NCBI GenBank assembly: GCA_016432265.1
Contig: CP066681.1
Span: 708,342 to 772,341 of the forward strand
DNA length: 64,000 bases
Source: Micavibrio aeruginosavorus
Lineage (GTDB): Bacteria > Pseudomonadota > Alphaproteobacteria > Micavibrionales > Micavibrionaceae
Reading direction: 5' to 3'
The notes under the pieces are model-generated. The model was given only the letters and a program-made list of their open reading frames with translations, did not search any database and was not told the origin of the DNA. Position 1 is the stretch's first letter; every line of letters begins with the position of its first letter. Below are positions 1-7,998 of the stretch, in pieces. The translations under genes were made by a program, and so were the position numbers.

Positions 1-471
1 TCGGCCCAGGCCGGAAAGTGGACAAGATCAGTGAAGTGGGAACAAAAAGACTGGCAATACCTATTGGTTCCGCGGGATTCGGAGCATCCTTTCGTTTACG
101 CTTTGCGGGTCATGGGGGATGATATGGCGCAAATATATCCGCCGCAAAGCACCGTTGTTCTCTATGTTCCATACGAGCATTACAAGAAGCAAATAGGCAG
201 CGGCGATCATGTGCTTGTGCAACGAAATGACGGCAACGGTCAGTTTGAAATCACAATCAAGGAAGTAAACATTTCAGAAGATGGCCGCATATTGCTTGAG
301 CCTCGTTCTAACAATCTGGATTACAGCCCGATTGAACTATACAAAACAGACGGCGCGCCCGCATATTACGGGACTGAAAATCTAAAAATTACCGGCGTCG
401 TTCTTCGTGCCATGATCGAGCGCGCACCGCCTATGGCAGACAAAAAACGTCTTTTACCCGCCCACATTTAG
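1..471 (+). CDS. S24/LexA-like phage repressor, C-terminal part (partial, catalytic Ser missing)
   Basis: The frame is open to the first base of the window, so this is the C-terminal end of a longer protein whose N-terminal helix-turn-helix would lie outside. A GTG at 31 is possible but unlikely to be the true start. The fold resembles the S24 domain of phage repressors: an AGKWT / VKWEQKDW lead-in, then ALRVMGDDM at the place of the usual GDSM nucleophile motif, and a lysine in EITIKEV at the place of the general base. The Ser nucleophile is Asp here, so self-cleavage is doubtful. That points to a repressor controlled in another way, or to a drifted one. It precedes a pair of palindromic operator-like sites and the early-type genes of the element. 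Confidence 0.7.
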   Translation, partial: SAQAGKWTRSVKWEQKDWQYLLVPRDSEHPFVYALRVMGDDMAQIYPPQSTVVLYVPYEHYKKQIGSGDHVLVQRNDGNGQFEITIKEVNISEDGRILLEPRSNNLDYSPIELYKTDGAPAYYGTENLKITGVVLRAMIERAPPMADKKRLLPAHI

Positions 472-543
472 CAAGTCCACCATTCACAGTTGCATACCTT
501 CGGATGCAAAAGCTTCCGAGAGGATTCAATGCTTTAGCTAAAA

Positions 544-596
544 AGTTACCAAATGTGTAATTTTTCCCTTGAGAAAAAATTACACAATCTGTAATT
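544..596. promoter_or_regulatory. Pair of palindromic operator-like sites overlapping a promoter
   Basis: Two 19-bp sites share one pattern: AGTTACC-N5-TGTAATT at 544-562 and AATTACA-N5-TGTAATT at 578-596, with centres 34 bp apart. The inner half-sites also form a perfect 11-bp inverted repeat (555-565 with 575-585). A possible -35 (TTGAGA, 569-574) and -10 (TGTAAT, 590-595) lie inside the second site. Paired operators between a repressor gene and the next gene are the usual layout of a phage control region. That the upstream S24 protein binds here is inference. Confidence 0.6.
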
Positions 597-652
597 CTTG
601 CCCCTATCTCAATAAAGAGAAATTAACCAGCTTTAGCGCAAAGGGGGCCGCT

Positions 653-1264
653 ATGAAGACCAAAAACCGTCCTTGGATGCAAACTGCCAGTGGTGGAAAG
701 TTTCATCTTATCAATCCCAATCCGGCAGAAGTCGATATCAAAGACATTGCCGAGGCCTTGGCAAAATCCAGCCGCTTTGGGGGCCATACTCAAAACTTTT
801 TCTATTCAATTGCTCAACACAATTGCCTGCTTACGGATTTGCTGCCGGTGGCCGCAAAGCCATACGGGCTTTTGCATGACGCTTATACCGCCTATACCGG
901 CGAACTGATTAAGCCGGTACAAGCCTTGCTCGATGCAAAAGCCGGTCACGATATCTGGTCAATCGTCACCGCCGATATCAAGCGCGTAACGCATGAGGCG
1001 TTTGGCCTGCAATGGCCGCCGCACCATGCCGTGCAAAGCATGGTGCGCGACGCCGACCGGATTATGCTGGCAACCGAACGCCGCGACATTCTGGCAGACG
1101 GCCCGAATTGGGAAATTCCTTTGCCCGCGCCGGACAAGAAAACAATCCGCGTTTGGACATGGGTTGAAGCGCACAGCAATTTCTTGGAGCGTTTCGATAC
1201 CATTTGCAAAATGCGCCCGGATATCGTGCATGCCATGAAATCTTTTGGACGCGGGCAGGTGTAG
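653..1264 (+). CDS. Phage-type HD-domain phosphohydrolase (YfbR-like)
   Basis: About 203 residues. The HD-superfamily metal ligands are visible in order: His in SIAQHN, the HD pair in GLLHDA and a later Asp in VRDADR. This is the pattern of small phosphohydrolases related to YfbR 5'-deoxynucleotidase that are common in prophages. The frame stays open upstream to a TTG at 569, inside the operator region. The ATG at 653 is preferred because an AAGGGGG ribosome site sits just before it and the earlier residues do not look like the family. It probably acts on nucleotides in the cytoplasm; the substrate is unknown. It is first in a tight run of small genes leading to the integrase. Confidence 0.65.
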   Translation: MKTKNRPWMQTASGGKFHLINPNPAEVDIKDIAEALAKSSRFGGHTQNFFYSIAQHNCLLTDLLPVAAKPYGLLHDAYTAYTGELIKPVQALLDAKAGHDIWSIVTADIKRVTHEAFGLQWPPHHAVQSMVRDADRIMLATERRDILADGPNWEIPLPAPDKKTIRVWTWVEAHSNFLERFDTICKMRPDIVHAMKSFGRGQV

Positions 1265-1265
1265 C

Positions 1266-1730
1266 ATGGCAAGCCATGACTTCTCGCAAAATTCTTTGCA
1301 CCAAAAAGTTATTGAGGTCGTTGTAAAAGCATTTGCCGATAAAGATGTGGAAGCGCGGGAGCTGAATGCGCTTTATCATGCCATTTTGCACGGCCATTGC
1401 GTCAAACAGGTTTTTGAAAACGGCCTCTATCTTTATCAATCGAAAGAACAGGGAAAGCAGTCTGAAAAATATTTTCAGTTTGTAGATAGCATCCCGGTTC
1501 CGGTCGCTTCAAATCCAATGGTGGCTTTGAATGAAGTAGATCAAAATTTTATTCAAATCAGCTTATCTCAAAATCCTGACGATGAATTATGGTGCGCGCA
1601 TTGTGATTTAGGAAACGGCGCTTATTTTGGAACCGCCTATCACGCAGACCGCGACCAAGCCTTGTCCCGCGCCATTATGATCGCCGTTATTTCTGCGCTT
1701 GCCGAATATTTGGAAAAAGAAAATGACTGA
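1266..1730 (+). CDS. Hypothetical phage-element protein
   Basis: A 154-residue soluble protein starting one base after the stop of the HD gene. I do not recognise the family. The middle has an ASNPMVALNEVD segment and the end an ALSRAIMIAVISALAEYL helix. That layout, a variable front and a conserved NPxxA / AxRAxxIA tail, recalls small phage proteins that modulate host or early functions, but the resemblance is loose. There is no signal peptide or membrane segment. It overlaps the next gene (ATG at 1723, stop at 1728-1730), which implies translational coupling. Confidence 0.5.
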   Translation: MASHDFSQNSLHQKVIEVVVKAFADKDVEARELNALYHAILHGHCVKQVFENGLYLYQSKEQGKQSEKYFQFVDSIPVPVASNPMVALNEVDQNFIQISLSQNPDDELWCAHCDLGNGAYFGTAYHADRDQALSRAIMIAVISALAEYLEKEND

Positions 1731-2007
1731 AAAAACGCCAGCACCGCACCGGCGCATTCAAGTTGAAATCCATATCGGAGCCGATAGCTGGAAAGATTTG
1801 AAAAGCATGGTGGGCGATATCGCCCGCGAGATCCGTGGCGCAGAATCCGCCGACGAAAATCTTTATTGGGTTAGCAATGGCGAGGGTGCCGGGGCTGACC
1901 TTTCCCTTACAGTCGATCACGCTATGACGCGCGAACAATACAAGCGCGATTTGCAGGCGTGGAATCCTTCACAAAAACGGAGCATTTCCCATGATGAAAG
2001 ACCCTAA
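1723..2007 (+). CDS. Hypothetical small phage-element protein
   Basis: A 94-residue protein whose ATG overlaps the TGA of the previous gene. The frame is open upstream, but the overlapping ATG with coupled translation is the best start. It has a regular beta-alpha pattern (RRIQVEIHIGADSWKDL, then an acidic helix and DLSLTVDH) typical of small, charged, cytoplasmic phage proteins. No catalytic motif is visible. It overlaps the next gene by 17 bases. Confidence 0.5.
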   Translation: MTEKTPAPHRRIQVEIHIGADSWKDLKSMVGDIAREIRGAESADENLYWVSNGEGAGADLSLTVDHAMTREQYKRDLQAWNPSQKRSISHDERP

Positions 2008-2275
2008 ACATGCCGTCCATTTTGAAATTAACAATATGGGAGCTATCAAGCTTTTGCCTCGATGGATGCGAAGCCGCGGCGTTTTCAAAACTACACCCGA
2101 TAAAAGAGGCGACCTTTTTTGCCTTACGCGCGACGGCGAAGTCGCCGGAAAAATAATATTCTGCAATCAGGCGCTCACAGGCCGCGCCTTCAAACAAATC
2201 GGAAAATATTGCAGAACATTACCGGGGAAAAACGATGAAAAATTATCCCAAAAAGTTAGCCAGGCCTGCCGCTAA
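1991..2275 (+). CDS. Hypothetical small basic protein
   Basis: A 94-residue, lysine/arginine-rich protein starting MMKDPKHAVHFEINN, overlapping the end of the preceding gene. It has no recognisable motif and no membrane segment. Its charge and position in the small-gene run of the element suggest a nucleic-acid or phage-control role, but this is a guess. It ends 41 bases before the excisionase gene. Confidence 0.45.
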   Translation: MMKDPKHAVHFEINNMGAIKLLPRWMRSRGVFKTTPDKRGDLFCLTRDGEVAGKIIFCNQALTGRAFKQIGKYCRTLPGKNDEKLSQKVSQACR

Positions 2276-2316
2276 AAGCGCAAGCCTTCTTTAAAAAGTT
2301 GAATTGAAATCCAGCC

Positions 2317-2610
2317 ATGCCCGATTTTCCTATGGAATTTTGGGAGGGCCAAGATCGCGGCTTAACCATCAAGGAAGCCGCGGAAATCCTTGGCTATTCC
2401 CGCTGGACAATCGCCCGGATGATTGAACGGGGCGAGCTAAAAGCTTATGGGGACGGCAAGAAAAAAAGGATTCCTCTTTCATCCGTAGTCCAGTACTCGA
2501 CGACTCATGCCGTTGTGAACGAAAACCAGATTGAAACCAAAAAACAAATCAGGCGCGTTTCCAAACGGTATTTGAAGACAAAAGAGAAACTGGAAAGGCT
2601 GCTGAAATGA
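2317..2610 (+). CDS. Excisionase-family / MerR-like HTH DNA-binding protein
   Basis: 97 residues. Positions 14-55 match the winged helix of the excisionase family: LTIKEAAEILGYSRWTIARMI followed by a basic wing (GDGKKKRIPLSSV). The tail is a basic helix. Proteins of this type bind att-site DNA and steer an integrase towards excision, or repress its gene. The stop overlaps the ATG of the integrase (ATGA, 2607-2610), so the two are co-translated, as expected for a xis-int pair. Confidence 0.75.
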   Translation: MPDFPMEFWEGQDRGLTIKEAAEILGYSRWTIARMIERGELKAYGDGKKKRIPLSSVVQYSTTHAVVNENQIETKKQIRRVSKRYLKTKEKLERLLK

Positions 2611-3920
2611 GCGTTTATCAAAACAAGCAAAGAAAAAAATGGTGCTATGCTTTCAACATTGATAGCGAAAGATACACCGGATATTGCGTGAATCCCATTA
2701 CGCAGGAAATCGCCACCACAAAGCGCGACGCCCTGAAAGCTGAAAAACTGATTAGGGCGGAAATCGAGCAGCGGATTATCACCGATAAATCCAAAAAAGA
2801 AGAAATCTTCTTGCCGTTGCCCGTGGCGAACAGCATCCCCTTGATCGAGCCGATCACATATCGGCTTGAGCAAATGCAAAATCTAGCGTCCTTCCCGAGC
2901 GCGAAAACCTACGCCAAGGAAATTTTAGAATTTTTTGGCGAAGCCACGCCGATGGATAAAGTTGAAGACCGGATATACCTATATATTGAGTATTCCAAAA
3001 AGCAGAATGTCCGGGTTTTCAAAGGCCGGGATAAGAACGGCGACAATCTGTATGAAGTGAAACCGGAATTGCGCGGGGAAAAATCAATCAATGAATATCT
3101 GAAATTTTTGACAAAGGCATACCGGGAATTCAAAGCCGCGCCGGAAAATAAGAAGATCAAGCACCTTATCCCCGACGCGCCGGAATTCAAACTTTTGAAA
3201 ACGCCTAAGCGCGTACCGACGCCCATACCTTACAATATCACGCAAACATATCTTGAGGCGTTTGACGATGCGCTCCACGCCCATACGCGCCTTGCCTATA
3301 TTATATGTGTTCAAACCGGCATGCGCGCCAAGGAATGCGCCCGTATCCGGGAACGCCAATATTATGAGGCGGAAAGATATATTTCCCTTGAAGCGGAGCA
3401 AACCAAAACAGCGACCGGGCGTTATGTGCATGTCAACGACATAGCGCACCAAGCCCTGATGGAATGCCGGAAGATAGGGGACTATCTTTGGGAAATCCTG
3501 AAACAATACCCGCACCTTGCTGCCGAATATCAAAAAGAATACAGCATAACGGCGCGCGGTGATATCAACTTTATTCTATACCGGCGCAAAGGCACCGGCG
3601 TACCGCGGCCCGTAAAACACGTTGCCACAACCGCATGGAAAACGACAAAGAAAGCGGTCGGAATTGATTACCGCTGGCACGATACGCGCGCAGCATTTTG
3701 CTCCGATACCTTGGGTGCGGACGGCGATATCGACGCGGTTAAAAAACTGGCCGGGCATCAAGATATCCAAACCACCCAAAAATATCTCAACGCTCAAGAC
3801 CCGCGCCTGAAACGGGCGGTCAACAAACTGGCCGAGCATAGGCCGCTGAATGTCGAGGCCGCTAAAACGATCAAGATTTCGCGCAAGGTTGAAAGGGCTT
3901 TGCAACAAAACGCGGCCTGA
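2607..3920 (+). CDS. Tyrosine recombinase / site-specific integrase
   Basis: 437 residues. The C-terminal catalytic domain shows the tyrosine-recombinase set in order: Arg in TGMRAKECARI, HDTR (His-x-x-Arg) in YRWHDTRAAF, His in LAGHQDIQTTQKY and the nucleophile Tyr in the same segment. The N-terminal half (basic start, coiled SAM-like region) would bind arm and core DNA. The gene points toward, and ends about 370 bp before, a duplicated 3' half of tRNA-fMet, the expected attachment site. It appears intact, so the element to its left may still be mobile. A strong terminator follows directly. Confidence 0.88.
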   Translation: MSVYQNKQRKKWCYAFNIDSERYTGYCVNPITQEIATTKRDALKAEKLIRAEIEQRIITDKSKKEEIFLPLPVANSIPLIEPITYRLEQMQNLASFPSAKTYAKEILEFFGEATPMDKVEDRIYLYIEYSKKQNVRVFKGRDKNGDNLYEVKPELRGEKSINEYLKFLTKAYREFKAAPENKKIKHLIPDAPEFKLLKTPKRVPTPIPYNITQTYLEAFDDALHAHTRLAYIICVQTGMRAKECARIRERQYYEAERYISLEAEQTKTATGRYVHVNDIAHQALMECRKIGDYLWEILKQYPHLAAEYQKEYSITARGDINFILYRRKGTGVPRPVKHVATTAWKTTKKAVGIDYRWHDTRAAFCSDTLGADGDIDAVKKLAGHQDIQTTQKYLNAQDPRLKRAVNKLAEHRPLNVEAAKTIKISRKVERALQQNAA

Positions 3921-3931
3921 TTTCTGCCAAG

Positions 3932-3960
3932 GCAAAACCCGGTTACAGGCCGGGTTTTGC
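3932..3960. terminator. Rho-independent terminator after the integrase
   Basis: An 11-bp perfect stem (GCAAAACCCGG at 3932-3942 with CCGGGTTTTGC at 3950-3960) and a 7-base loop, directly after the integrase stop. The T run lies inside the 3' arm. It could work in both directions. Confidence 0.75.
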
Positions 3961-4289
3961 GTCGTCAGAATCCCGCTAAAGTATGCCCGGCCTTATATCC
4001 GGAGATCTCCTTAATATGCCGTTTCTGGCCCCACTGGTGGCGTGGGGTGGGCCTTCGGATTCTGCCGCGGCTTCAATCCCGGACGCCGGTTCAAATCCCG
4101 GCGCGGCAATTGAACGTGCGGCCAATAAAAACCGTTTTCCAATTTCCGGTTTTCGCTTGTTTCATGCAGGGAAAAATGCAAGATTATCTAACGGAATTAT
4201 CTAACACCGCATAATTCCCGGTAAACACATTTGGTAAGGGTTTGATTTAGTTATGTTTTGAAGCGCGAAAATGCCTTAAGCTCGTAACG
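3961..4289. other. Non-coding stretch between terminator and att site, with a T-arm-like hairpin
   Basis: I see no convincing gene here; the open frames lack ribosome sites and family likeness. A 6-bp hairpin with an 8-base loop of T-loop sequence (CGCCGG / CCGGCG, 4084-4103, loop TTCAAATC) followed by CGGCA resembles the 3' end of a tRNA, but no matching 5' acceptor or anticodon arm can be folded. The stretch probably holds integrase arm sites. Its function is otherwise unknown. Confidence 0.35.
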
Positions 4290-4334
4290 CTCATAACCTG
4301 AAGGTCGCAGGTTCAAATCCTGCTCCCGCAACCA
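4290..4334 (+). repeat. Attachment-site remnant: 3' half of tRNA-fMet
   Basis: The sequence from the anticodon loop (CTCATAA) through the variable loop (AAGGTCG), the T arm (CAGGTTCAAATCCTG) and the encoded CCA matches the 3' half of an initiator tRNA-Met. The bases before it do not pair with the anticodon stem, so this is not a working tRNA. Tyrosine integrases usually insert at tRNA 3' halves and leave one such copy at the far junction. The intact tRNA-fMet should lie at the other end of the element, left of the window. Confidence 0.8.
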
Positions 4335-4348
4335 ATCAAAAGACGATC

Positions 4349-4374
4349 AAGCCCTTGTTTTACAAGGGCTTTTT
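4349..4374. terminator. Terminator of the original tRNA-fMet locus
   Basis: A 10-bp perfect stem (AAGCCCTTGT at 4349-4358 with ACAAGGGCTT at 4362-4371) with a TTT loop and a short T run. It lies 15 bases after the encoded CCA, where a tRNA terminator would be, and probably belongs to chromosomal DNA on the host side of the junction. Confidence 0.75.
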
Positions 4375-4410
4375 GCTTATTAGGCCTCCCTTATTTGCCC
4401 CCGAAAATCA

Positions 4411-4432
4411 CCCCGTGATACCATAAAATTAG
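4411..4432 (+). promoter_or_regulatory. Candidate integrase arm site (CC-GTGATACC motif)
   Basis: A motif of the form CCCC-GTGATACC followed by an A-rich AAAATTAG, about 50 bp before the integrase remnant at 4484. It is repeated almost identically at 24218-24241 inside a second tRNA-Met-linked island, and in weaker form at 24853-24877. Two further TCGGACAAA repeats follow at about 4433-4453. A recombinase-binding role is inferred from position and recurrence only. Confidence 0.35.
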
Positions 4433-4483
4433 TCGGACAAAACTCGGACAAATTGTACAGGCTCGCACAAACGGGGAGAGACC

Positions 4484-4588
4484 ATGGAAAGACACAAGAT
4501 TCTCGGCGATCAGGTTGCTCTTTACCGCCGCACCGAAGGAGGCGTTTGGCACGCTTATCTATGTCGTCATTGGCGACCGCCGTCTTAA
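4484..4588 (+). pseudogene. N-terminal remnant of a second tyrosine integrase
   Basis: A 34-codon frame with a good ribosome site (GGGGAGAG) begins MERHKILGDQVALYRRTEGG and then VWHAYLCR. This is the typical opening of one group of phage integrases (ERHKILGGKVxLYKRxxSxxW), but it runs into a stop at 4586. The rest of the gene is absent. It sits immediately downstream of the tRNA-fMet 3' end, exactly where the integrase of an element inserted at that site would start, so it marks an older, decayed integration. Confidence 0.55.
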
Positions 4589-4924
4589 GAGTTTTCCTAT
4601 ATCTCTGTATTGTAGAATTAAGTGTTATCATTATTTGAATGGCTCTAATTTTTACAACTTCCCATTATTGTAGATTTGGGATTTATATTCAATTCTTACC
4701 CAAAAAAATCTTTAAATTAAATTCTCTCAGGGGTTTCACCCCTTGCGCCGCAAGGGTCTTTCGATAAACGACAAAAGCCGTATCCCCAACCTTCCTCCAT
4801 TTCATTCCGTGTAGGCCGGGTGATACCCCACGGCCTTTGTCGCCCTTTGCGTTTGCTACCCCCACCCTCGGCGGGAGCCAAGGTTGCATTCACGCAACCC
4901 GAACCCATTAGAGGAGTTAAGAAT
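4589..4924. other. Non-coding stretch upstream of ardA-like gene
   Basis: About 335 bp without a supported gene. The first half is AT-rich. The second half (about 4728-4890) is C-rich and contains a GGGGTTTCACCCC palindrome (about 4731-4743); similar GGGGTTTCACCCC text recurs after the ardA-like gene near 5496-5508. The paired motifs flanking one gene suggest a plasmid-type cassette boundary or attenuator. No promoter is clear. Confidence 0.3.
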
Positions 4925-5431
4925 ATGACGACACTTTTTGCCCAGCCTTATGATATCAGCGCCAACGGTTTCTATTTTAAGACAACGGCAGAATATGAAG
5001 AGAGAGCAGGCAAGCTGTTAAATTCATATGGCGGCCTGGTGGAGGAATTTGAAATCCAGTTTATTGATGGCGAAAGTCTCGATTGCGCTCTGTTTTCTGC
5101 TTTAGGCGTTCATCAGGGCAATTTTCCGGCATATCTGGAGGCCGTAGAGGATTGGAGCGAAGACAACAAAATCAAGGTGATTATTGCCGTAGGGCAGGTG
5201 GGTTATAATTTTGATTTAGGAAAGGATAGTCCAGATCAGTTTGATGTTGATCTGTATGAACTGGACAGCCTGAAAGATTTGGCCATGCAGTTTGTTGAAG
5301 AAGGCTTATTCGGTGAAATCTCTGAGAGTATCCGGAACTATCTGGACTATGACACGATTGCCCGCGATCTGGGTATGGATTACAGCGAAATAACCATTGC
5401 CGGAACAAACTATATTTACCGTTGCGATTAG
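4925..5431 (+). CDS. ardA: ArdA-type antirestriction protein
   Basis: 168 residues from an ATG preceded by GAGGAG (4911-4916). The frame is open upstream, but those residues are not family-like. The opening LFAQPYDISANGFYF, the EEFEIQFIDGE block, the FPAYLEAVEDW block and the acidic end with YDTIARDLGMDY match the ArdA family found on alphaproteobacterial plasmids and conjugative elements. ArdA proteins are elongated, very acidic DNA mimics that occupy type I restriction enzymes when foreign DNA enters a cell. The protein is strongly acidic, as expected. It fits the mobilization genes further right. Confidence 0.75.
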   Translation: MTTLFAQPYDISANGFYFKTTAEYEERAGKLLNSYGGLVEEFEIQFIDGESLDCALFSALGVHQGNFPAYLEAVEDWSEDNKIKVIIAVGQVGYNFDLGKDSPDQFDVDLYELDSLKDLAMQFVEEGLFGEISESIRNYLDYDTIARDLGMDYSEITIAGTNYIYRCD

Positions 5432-5629
5432 CGGCATAAATCGCCAAAAGCAAAGCCGCTGGAAAAGGGCGGCTTTGCCCTTGGGCCACCTCTTGGGGTT
5501 TCACCCCGCCGGTTGCGTACCCACCCACCCGGCATCCCCGTTTTAAATAATGCGTACTGTAGTGCTGCATGATTTTTTGTGTATGCCTAAAAAATTCATA
5601 TTGGCGGATCAAGAAGACTGAGGGCTGAT

Positions 5630-6361
5630 TTATGATTCAATCCATTTCCAATCCGGGAGTTCCCAGCAAGGAAAGTTATGCATCATGCCATATATACTTT
5701 CTGCTAATGATAAACGTCTTATATTTTTGCCCCGTCCAAATCTTATAGGGGGCAAGCTTTCTGGATAAGTATCCTTGCTAGGCATATCAATATTGAAAGT
5801 AACAATTTTGCTATCATCAGCTAAGAAATTTCCTGTAGCTGTGTAATATTCTATGTTTCTATGGCATAAGGCTTTACACAAACGTGATGCCACAGGCTTT
5901 TCTGATATGAACCAGCATGCATTTATGTTAGAGCGCTTATAGCGATCTGATCTTTCTATGAAATCATCTAAGCTTTGACTAGATAGTTGTACTTCAAAAG
6001 CAACTCTTGCGCCTTTACTGCTTTCTACTAGTACATCTGCAATCCAGTCACTTCCTGATGGTTCTGATCCATAAGTTTCCAGTTCGGCTCTGAATCCAAG
6101 CTGGCGTGCAATTCTGGCTATATCTATTTGCAGCCGTGTATGAGCATAACTTTTAGGAGCAGGTAATTTTTCAGGATAACCAGCATGGTGGGAGAAGAAT
6201 CTAAGCCCTCTGATGGAGGTTTTGGGCACAGCCGGCCAGTCAGTTCGTGGCATCAATAATGTTCCTGCTGGTGAAGAGCATATTTCTTCCCAATCTAAAT
6301 CAGAGAGAGAAAATGCCTCAACAATTTCTCCATTATCTGCCCTATATGCAATTTGCCCCAT
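5630..6361 (-). CDS. CoiA-like competence/nuclease-domain protein
   Basis: 243 residues. The central part reads FFSHHAG, then a DWIADVLVE core and AFEVQLSSQSLDDFIERSDRYK, then ACWFISE. This is the signature of the CoiA nuclease-like family, with a PD-(D/E)xK-type active site (Asp in IADVLV, then E-x-Q). Such proteins occur in competence loci and often on mobile elements, with an unclear substrate. It is shorter than many relatives, which carry a C-terminal zinc-finger extension. It sits in a leftward run with the genes to its right and is somewhat AT-richer than its surroundings. Confidence 0.65.
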   Translation of the reverse strand: MGQIAYRADNGEIVEAFSLSDLDWEEICSSPAGTLLMPRTDWPAVPKTSIRGLRFFSHHAGYPEKLPAPKSYAHTRLQIDIARIARQLGFRAELETYGSEPSGSDWIADVLVESSKGARVAFEVQLSSQSLDDFIERSDRYKRSNINACWFISEKPVASRLCKALCHRNIEYYTATGNFLADDSKIVTFNIDMPSKDTYPESLPPIRFGRGKNIRRLSLAESIYGMMHNFPCWELPDWKWIES

Positions 6362-6384
6362 ACTAGTTCCTTTTTTGTTTTTTA

Positions 6385-6744
6385 TTAGTTAGGCTTGTGG
6401 GCTTGTCTTTCTTGTACCAAAACCATCCTTGCGCTTTCATCGCTCCACGGCATGCGGTCAAATCCGTTGCGTTCTATGGTCGTGCGTTTGCGTTTGATTT
6501 CTGTGCCCGCCTTATAGGTTTCAACAGGCTTCTTGGTGAGGGGTTTGCTCTCGCATTCCAGAACGGAGAACCAGACCCAGCCTTCGGCAGGATCTTCCTT
6601 TTTCACCTCGGCGGTAATGCTGCGCTCGCCGATCTTCTTGGGCTTGGCGTTTTTACCGCGTTTGGCATTGTCCCAGATTGGCTCATGCCAGCGGATTACG
6701 TCAGCCACGATAAATCCCGATTTGCATTCTATCCAATCACTCAT
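6385..6744 (-). CDS. Hypothetical mobile-element protein
   Basis: 119 residues, soluble and basic, beginning MSDWIECKSGFIVADVIRWHEPIWD. I do not recognise a named family. The text resembles small proteins of conjugative or mobilizable plasmids. There is no signal peptide, membrane segment or catalytic motif. It lies 6 bp after hipA on the same strand, so it may be transcribed with hipBA and could be a passenger of the toxin operon. Confidence 0.5.
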   Translation of the reverse strand: MSDWIECKSGFIVADVIRWHEPIWDNAKRGKNAKPKKIGERSITAEVKKEDPAEGWVWFSVLECESKPLTKKPVETYKAGTEIKRKRTTIERNGFDRMPWSDESARMVLVQERQAHKPN

Positions 6745-6750
6745 CTGTTT

Positions 6751-7998
6751 CTAATCCCTGAATAATGCAATTGTGCGCTGGCTGTGCTCCTCGATCAGGG
6801 CTTTGACGCCATCCGCCACGGGATGGGGGATGGTGATGGTATCAAGGGCCGCAATGATCGCCGCCGCCAGCTCGGTCACACGTTTTTTAACAAGGGGTTT
6901 GGCAAGGCCGCATTCCTCGGCCATTTTTTCAAAATGGTGCGGGTATATCTTGGAGGATTCGTATTCCCCGCCGATCTTCATGGCCATTTTTCGGCTGAGT
7001 TCGGGATAGAACGCCGTGCAAACAATATCATAAAGCGGTGCTAGACGAATGCTGTCCCGATCATAGGTGAGGGAAAAATTCTTGCCATGAGCATCATGGT
7101 TGCCGACAAGGAAATTGAAAATTACCGCGTCCAAAAACCTTTGCAGGTCGATCACGGGCGTGGTTGATACATCCCTGAGCAGTTCAAAGCCATTTTTAAG
7201 GGAAGGCCCGCCCTCACGCTGGTATTTGTTTTCGGACACAATACCAAGCGCCTGACAAAAATCTTCTTGGTGCATCCGCTGGATGGGGGATGGGGCGGCA
7301 GGCCCTTCCATTATTTTTCGGTCGTACCGTTCGACCAGCAGAAAATCTATCCCTCCGGTATTCCGTATCTCTACAGGAGCCACGGGAAGCCCGATGGCCG
7401 CCGCCAGCTTCATGCAGGTGGCTTCGTTGAAGACAACGCCCTCGAAATGGGCGATGGCGGGCTTTAAAATATGGGTACTGGGCGCACCGCCCAGCGGCAC
7501 AGATATTTTGTCACCCGCGACATGAACGGCGATTTTATCCTGAGCGCCAGCCAGAGAGAGTCTGATACCGTCTTCACCGGCCATTAGGGGGCGGCGGGGG
7601 AGTTCTTTTAATATGCGGGCCAGATCGTCTTCGGACAGGGGCCTGTATTGATAATCGGTCGCGGGCAGCTTTGCGCCCGCTGGAATGAAAGTGACCGCGC
7701 CTGCGCATTCGCCGCCGATTTGTTCAATCATGGCAAAATCGTTGCGGGCGCTGATCCCGAGATTGCGGGCCACAAGATCCCTTTTGCTTTCTTCCGGCAA
7801 AATCCCGGCAAAGAAGCCACGGCATTCATTGCGACTGAAAGGCTCTTTTCTTAACGGCAGGGAATGCGAAAGCAGCAGGGCGTGCGGATGGCTGAGCCAG
7901 CTTTCGGCATAGGTGAAAACCATCTCTCCGTGTTCGTTCTGGATCAGGTTTCCGACAAAGTCGGTATACAAATAAACATCAAGCGTTTTGGTCATCAC
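6751..7998 (-). CDS. hipA: HipA-family serine/threonine kinase toxin
   Basis: 415 residues, full length. HipA toxins phosphorylate a cytoplasmic target (glutamyl-tRNA synthetase in E. coli) and cause growth arrest. Family marks are in order: the N-terminal couple domain, GGECAGAVTFIP, the activation segment LSLAGAQDKIAV, the ATP-binding HILKP, the catalytic loop NFLVGNHDAHGKNFSL and the metal site LAPLYDIVCT. All key residues are present, so the kinase looks active. The start overlaps the end of hipB by 20 bp, giving coupled translation with the antitoxin first. Regulation is probably through the palindromes upstream of hipB. Confidence 0.9.
   Translation of the reverse strand: MMTKTLDVYLYTDFVGNLIQNEHGEMVFTYAESWLSHPHALLLSHSLPLRKEPFSRNECRGFFAGILPEESKRDLVARNLGISARNDFAMIEQIGGECAGAVTFIPAGAKLPATDYQYRPLSEDDLARILKELPRRPLMAGEDGIRLSLAGAQDKIAVHVAGDKISVPLGGAPSTHILKPAIAHFEGVVFNEATCMKLAAAIGLPVAPVEIRNTGGIDFLLVERYDRKIMEGPAAPSPIQRMHQEDFCQALGIVSENKYQREGGPSLKNGFELLRDVSTTPVIDLQRFLDAVIFNFLVGNHDAHGKNFSLTYDRDSIRLAPLYDIVCTAFYPELSRKMAMKIGGEYESSKIYPHHFEKMAEECGLAKPLVKKRVTELAAAIIAALDTITIPHPVADGVKALIEEHSQRTIALFRD

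Noticed and set aside
4008-4110. A complete tRNA gene around the TTCAAATC hairpin.
   Set aside because: Only the T-arm-like hairpin and CGGCA end can be folded; no 5' acceptor or anticodon arm matches, and the T stem has the wrong closing pair.
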